A stretch of 57,344 bases of DNA from Mariniblastus sp. (lineage in GTDB: Bacteria; Planctomycetota; Planctomycetia; Pirellulales; Pirellulaceae), in the NCBI GenBank assembly GCA_014237975.1, contig JABACA010000013.1:1-57344 (forward strand), given 5' to 3'. The notes beneath the pieces are model-generated. The model did no database searches, had not been told where the DNA came from, and was given only the letters and a program-made list of their open reading frames with translations. The position numbers and the translations under genes are program-made. Of the stretch, positions 54,649-57,344 are shown piece by piece. Numbering within the stretch: the stretch's first letter is position 1; every line of letters begins with the position of its first letter.

Positions 54649-56225
54649 TTCCCAAGCGGCTCAATGAAAATGGGTTGTGCTCCCAAAGCAAACCCCTCTT
54701 TGGATTCAATCATTCCCCGAACAAAGCACTCGCCATTGGCGTCAGCGGGAACTTGGACTTTGATTTCAAAATTGCCCTTTTCAATTGCGACGCGAGTGGT
54801 CCAACAGGTAAGTTGATGAGTCTCCTGGTAAACCACATCGTACTGCTGAAAAACGTCCGCTGACGAGTCGTACTCGCGTCGACGCGGTGGACGTTTTCGG
54901 AAACGATCCCGTTTGTAGCAAATTTCCAGTGTCATGTTTCCGCCGATGGGAGCTGAGCCTCGAACCACCAACGGCTCTCCGGCCTGGATGGTTTCGCTGA
55001 CATTCAGTTTGATTTCGGCAGGTTTTTTAAGACGCAGCAACGGATCACCAAACAGATGCATCAAGTGGACATGCTCTTTGCGTTCCTGTTCCAACAACCC
55101 CGGTTCGGGACTGAATGCCTTGCCCATCGACTCGACAAGTTGTCGATACTGATTTGGATCGCTTTGCTCAGCCACCATTTTCTGCTTGGACTGAAGCACT
55201 AGCTCACCCAGCGTCTCTGCATTTCCCTCAAAATAACCATCCAGCATTTCAAGCGACAACACGGCCATTGCATACGGCATCGCTACGCGACTGCTACTGA
55301 TAATGGCAATCGGTCCACCCGGTTGCCTCAGCATTTCCTCGGAGAGGCAATCTTCGGGTCCATCGGTAGCACCGGTGTAGCAGGCCAAAAAAATTGCAAT
55401 CGGCGACCCATGTTTTGCGTCCAAAAAGCGGGCCGAATCACAATCCAGAATGTCACACCTTCCATCGGGCAACATGACCCGGTCGAGACGGCGCTTGCTG
55501 CCATGACCAATGTAACACCAAAAAAGACACCCTTGATTAAATCGCTCAATCACCGTCTCGGAAAACCGTTGAGGGTTGGGGCAATATGGACTGGACCAGC
55601 TGCCATACGTCATGCTTGTTTCATAGGATGGCGGAATCAGGTCGGTAATAATCTGCTTGGTCGACTGTTCGATCATCTTGTCAACCAACTGCCCGAACCC
55701 ACCGACACCTGCGACAAAGTTCATTCGACGCATCCACGCACCGGAACTCGCCTGTGACTCGTAGTCCTTAATGCGTTGTATGTATTGCTTGAGTTCGCTG
55801 GATGAGTCAACGGTAATTCGACCCAGGGTCAAATCGGGAACGCCATCCGAATCCACGTCGGCATAGGTGTTATCAGACGAGATTTCTGGTTCGGAACCAA
55901 ACTTGACATTCACTTTGGCTTTGACATAGTCCGTTGGGACCAACCGACTGGAGCCCGATCGCTGATCGGATGAGTCACCTACGATCAGCAAGTTCTTGAG
56001 TGATCCGCTGGCGGCCGCCTTGCGAACCTGTAGCCGGATGCCATAGGAATTCTCCGCTGGCAACTCGACCTTGATTCGATGTCCCTGCCGTTGCCGGTAA
56101 TCGAGCCAGGGTTTCAGGGCTGGCTGGAATTCCGCTGGACAAATGACCAGCGTGTCAAACTGGGTGTCCAGCGGGGGAACGTGGCCCAAAAATAACGCAC
56201 AACATGTAAACACAAGCGGAGACAT
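54645..56225 (-). CDS. Exported gingipain-like C25 cysteine peptidase
   Basis: A 526-residue clan CD cysteine peptidase. ATG 56223-56225 follows GGATCTGCC and begins a signal peptide (MSPLVFTCCALFLGHVPP). The C25 fold is seen in FDTLVICPAEF, the Ca-site-like DVDSDGVPDLTLGRI, the catalytic His241 in CYIGHGS and Cys282 in FLACYTGA. Residues from about 410 form a beta-sandwich C-terminal domain (PAEIKLNVSETIQAGE). Gingipains cleave after Arg or Lys; specificity here is unknown. It is followed at its upstream side by a CHAT-domain gene on the same strand (159 bases away), another clan CD fold. Confidence 0.88.
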   Translation of the reverse strand: MSPLVFTCCALFLGHVPPLDTQFDTLVICPAEFQPALKPWLDYRQRQGHRIKVELPAENSYGIRLQVRKAAASGSLKNLLIVGDSSDQRSGSSRLVPTDYVKAKVNVKFGSEPEISSDNTYADVDSDGVPDLTLGRITVDSSSELKQYIQRIKDYESQASSGAWMRRMNFVAGVGGFGQLVDKMIEQSTKQIITDLIPPSYETSMTYGSWSSPYCPNPQRFSETVIERFNQGCLFWCYIGHGSKRRLDRVMLPDGRCDILDCDSARFLDAKHGSPIAIFLACYTGATDGPEDCLSEEMLRQPGGPIAIISSSRVAMPYAMAVLSLEMLDGYFEGNAETLGELVLQSKQKMVAEQSDPNQYRQLVESMGKAFSPEPGLLEQERKEHVHLMHLFGDPLLRLKKPAEIKLNVSETIQAGEPLVVRGSAPIGGNMTLEICYKRDRFRKRPPRRREYDSSADVFQQYDVVYQETHQLTCWTTRVAIEKGNFEIKVQVPADANGECFVRGMIESKEGFALGAQPIFIEPLGN

Positions 56226-56384
56226 GGCAGATCCGTTCACGGACAAGGAATCAGAAAAAACTCTCGCATTAACTCAAGCTCCTGAGTCTCAATTTTCTGT
56301 GATCCGGGATTTTAATGCAATATGAATGTTCCCTGCCTGGTCGCCTGCCGATCGGTAGAACGCCAAAAGTCGCTGGTTAGTTGG

Positions 56385-57344
56385 TCAAAAATTGGCAAGC
56401 GGTTCAACCAAATCCGGGTCAGGCGTCGTCAGGTCTTCCTCTTTCCCACCTTTTTTATCGTCAGCCTGTTTATCGTCAGCCTGTTTATCGTCAGCCTGTT
56501 TATCGTCAGCCTGTTTATCGTCAGCCTGTTTATCGTCAGCCTGTTTATCGTCAGCCTGTTTATCGTCAGCCTGTTTGGGTTTATCTTTCATCGGCCCACC
56601 GTCGCCCGGCTGCTGGGCATTAGCCGGGTCAGCCGGTTTTCCAGGCAATAACGGTTTCCCCGAGGGGTCGACTTTCATAGCCGCCGGATCCACAGCCGTT
56701 TTTTCGTTGGGAACTTCCACTAACATCATTCCAGCCCAGAAAAAGGGATGGTCTGCTGTGATGGGCTGGTCCAATTTTTCGGGCTTGATCCTCGGTTCAT
56801 TATCCAAGTTCAATTCGCGCTTGCGGGACTCCTTGACGCTATCGGTCCAAGCATCGAGCGGTCGTTGCTGATGCAGGCGGGACGCATAATCTCGCGTCTG
56901 AGCAAGGCTATTCTCACCACCAACCCTCCATCGGCTGATCAAAATGGTCCGTGATCCCGAGGCCAGTAAACCGCAGACCACTTGAAACAGGTCCTGTCCG
57001 TTGCCCCGACTCCGACTTCCCGCAGCGCCGTCAGAAGTGTAACCGGGTAATATAATGTGCTCGGGACCTTCCAGTGGCAGTGACATCCAGCCGGCCAGGG
57101 TAGAACCCTCTTTCCCATGGTCGATCTGAACCGGTAGCATGCTGAAAACGCCACCCTTGTTGGGTTGTTTGACGTCGGCCCAGACAATCATCTCATCCGA
57201 AACGGAGCCAACCAGGTTGGAGGGAATGTTCATTCGGTCGGTAAACGCTGCCGCGTCGGGGATCGTCTTTTGCAATTTTTCAAATTCCGCATTGGTCAGC
57301 AAGCCAAGCAGTATCTCGGTCTCATCAAGCCGCAAACACTTCAA
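56385..57344 (-). CDS. CHAT-domain protein, C-terminal part
   Basis: The last 319 residues of a protein whose beginning is beyond the right edge. The CHAT (caspase-like) domain is recognised from [20 protein letters not shown] followed by [15 protein letters not shown], the usual end of such domains, and [11 protein letters not shown]. The catalytic His and Cys would lie just before: a [14 protein letters not shown] segment is seen where the Cys loop is expected, without Cys, so activity is doubtful. The tail from about 225 is Pro/Asp/Lys-rich and contains eight KQADD repeats before the acidic end. Confidence 0.8.
   Translation of the reverse strand: MKCLRLDETEILLGLLTNAEFEKLQKTIPDAAAFTDRMNIPSNLVGSVSDEMIVWADVKQPNKGGVFSMLPVQIDHGKEGSTLAGWMSLPLEGPEHIILPGYTSDGAAGSRSRGNGQDLFQVVCGLLASGSRTILISRWRVGGENSLAQTRDYASRLHQQRPLDAWTDSVKESRKRELNLDNEPRIKPEKLDQPITADHPFFWAGMMLVEVPNEKTAVDPAAMKVDPSGKPLLPGKPADPANAQQPGDGGPMKDKPKQADDKQADDKQADDKQADDKQADDKQADDKQADDKQADDKKGGKEEDLTTPDPDLVEPLANF
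56454..56575. repeat. Eightfold 15-base tandem repeat in the CHAT gene
   Basis: The plus-strand unit TCAGCCTGTTTATCG repeats in register eight times from 56461 with the last copy changed at its end. On the coding strand each unit gives KQADD. The copies are identical at DNA level, so the array is recent or kept even by slippage. Because the unit is a multiple of three and has no stop, open frames run through it in several frames on both strands. Confidence 0.95.

Noticed and set aside
56454..56575. Possible CRISPR-like array
   Set aside because: The units are directly adjacent with no spacers and stay in frame with a coding sequence.
56322..56651. Plus-strand frames made of repeated VSLFI or YRQPV units
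   Set aside because: They are by-products of the 15-base repeat of the CHAT gene and do not look like real proteins.
1..57344. tRNA, rRNA, tmRNA, insertion sequence or attachment site
   Set aside because: I searched by eye for tRNA T-arm patterns, transposase motifs and terminal repeats and found none I could support; a covariance-model scan would settle the RNA part.

Overview
The window reads as a chromosomal segment of a planctomycete, most likely of the Pirellulales group. This is inferred from gene content: a MoxR / DUF58 / transglutaminase cluster, TadE/TadG-like proteins, DUF11 and CHAT proteins, a gingipain-like C25 peptidase, long multi-domain amidohydrolases and many small membrane proteins of unknown role. 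There is no phage, insertion sequence, CRISPR array, rRNA or tRNA that I can recognise. Base composition looks even, so I see no obvious transferred island.

Layout. 1-4.05 kb (minus strand): the N-terminal end of an RND efflux pump that runs off the left edge, its lipoprotein adaptor, a small sulfotransferase-like protein and an exported M1 aminopeptidase. 4.2-10.1 kb: a small four-helix membrane protein, an exported SASA-type carbohydrate esterase and a 1404-residue exported protein made of three amidohydrolase-like modules. 10.3-18.3 kb (minus): a Lon-like protease broken by a one-base frameshift, a TadG-like von Willebrand protein with two TadE-like proteins, SurE, catalase with a palindromic upstream site and a strong terminator, and a membrane protein. 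18.3-27 kb: dnaE, a coiled-coil protein, a DUF11 repeat protein and a serine hydrolase.

27.2-32.2 kb (plus) is a housekeeping run: tpiA, secG, yicC, gmk, rpoZ, coaC, coaB and a membrane protein, several of them overlapping. 32.2-38.0 kb (minus) holds moxR, DUF58, transglutaminase and a divergent YchF-like GTPase, the last three overlapping. 38.3-39.8 kb (minus) holds a membrane-anchored coiled-coil protein followed by two small paralogous single-helix proteins, a possible Cys-rich reading frame and a terminator. 40.1-45.4 kb (plus) is a four-gene overlapping unit behind a good promoter: two membrane proteins, an ABC ATPase and an ABC permease.

45.4-57.3 kb: aspartate carbamoyltransferase, a TPR-PDZ-S41 protease with a terminator, an Arg-rich orphan with its own terminator, an HExxH membrane protein, a YkgJ-type Cys-cluster protein coupled to hisS, a 51-residue membrane protein, ilvC coupled to a small membrane protein, a C25 peptidase and finally a CHAT-domain protein whose C-terminus is an eightfold KQADD repeat and which runs off the right edge.

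The points most worth following are the Lon frameshift, the three-module amidohydrolase, the adjacent clan CD proteases (C25 and CHAT), the coiled-coil/small-membrane-protein operon and the ABC unit with its unidentified 707-residue partner.
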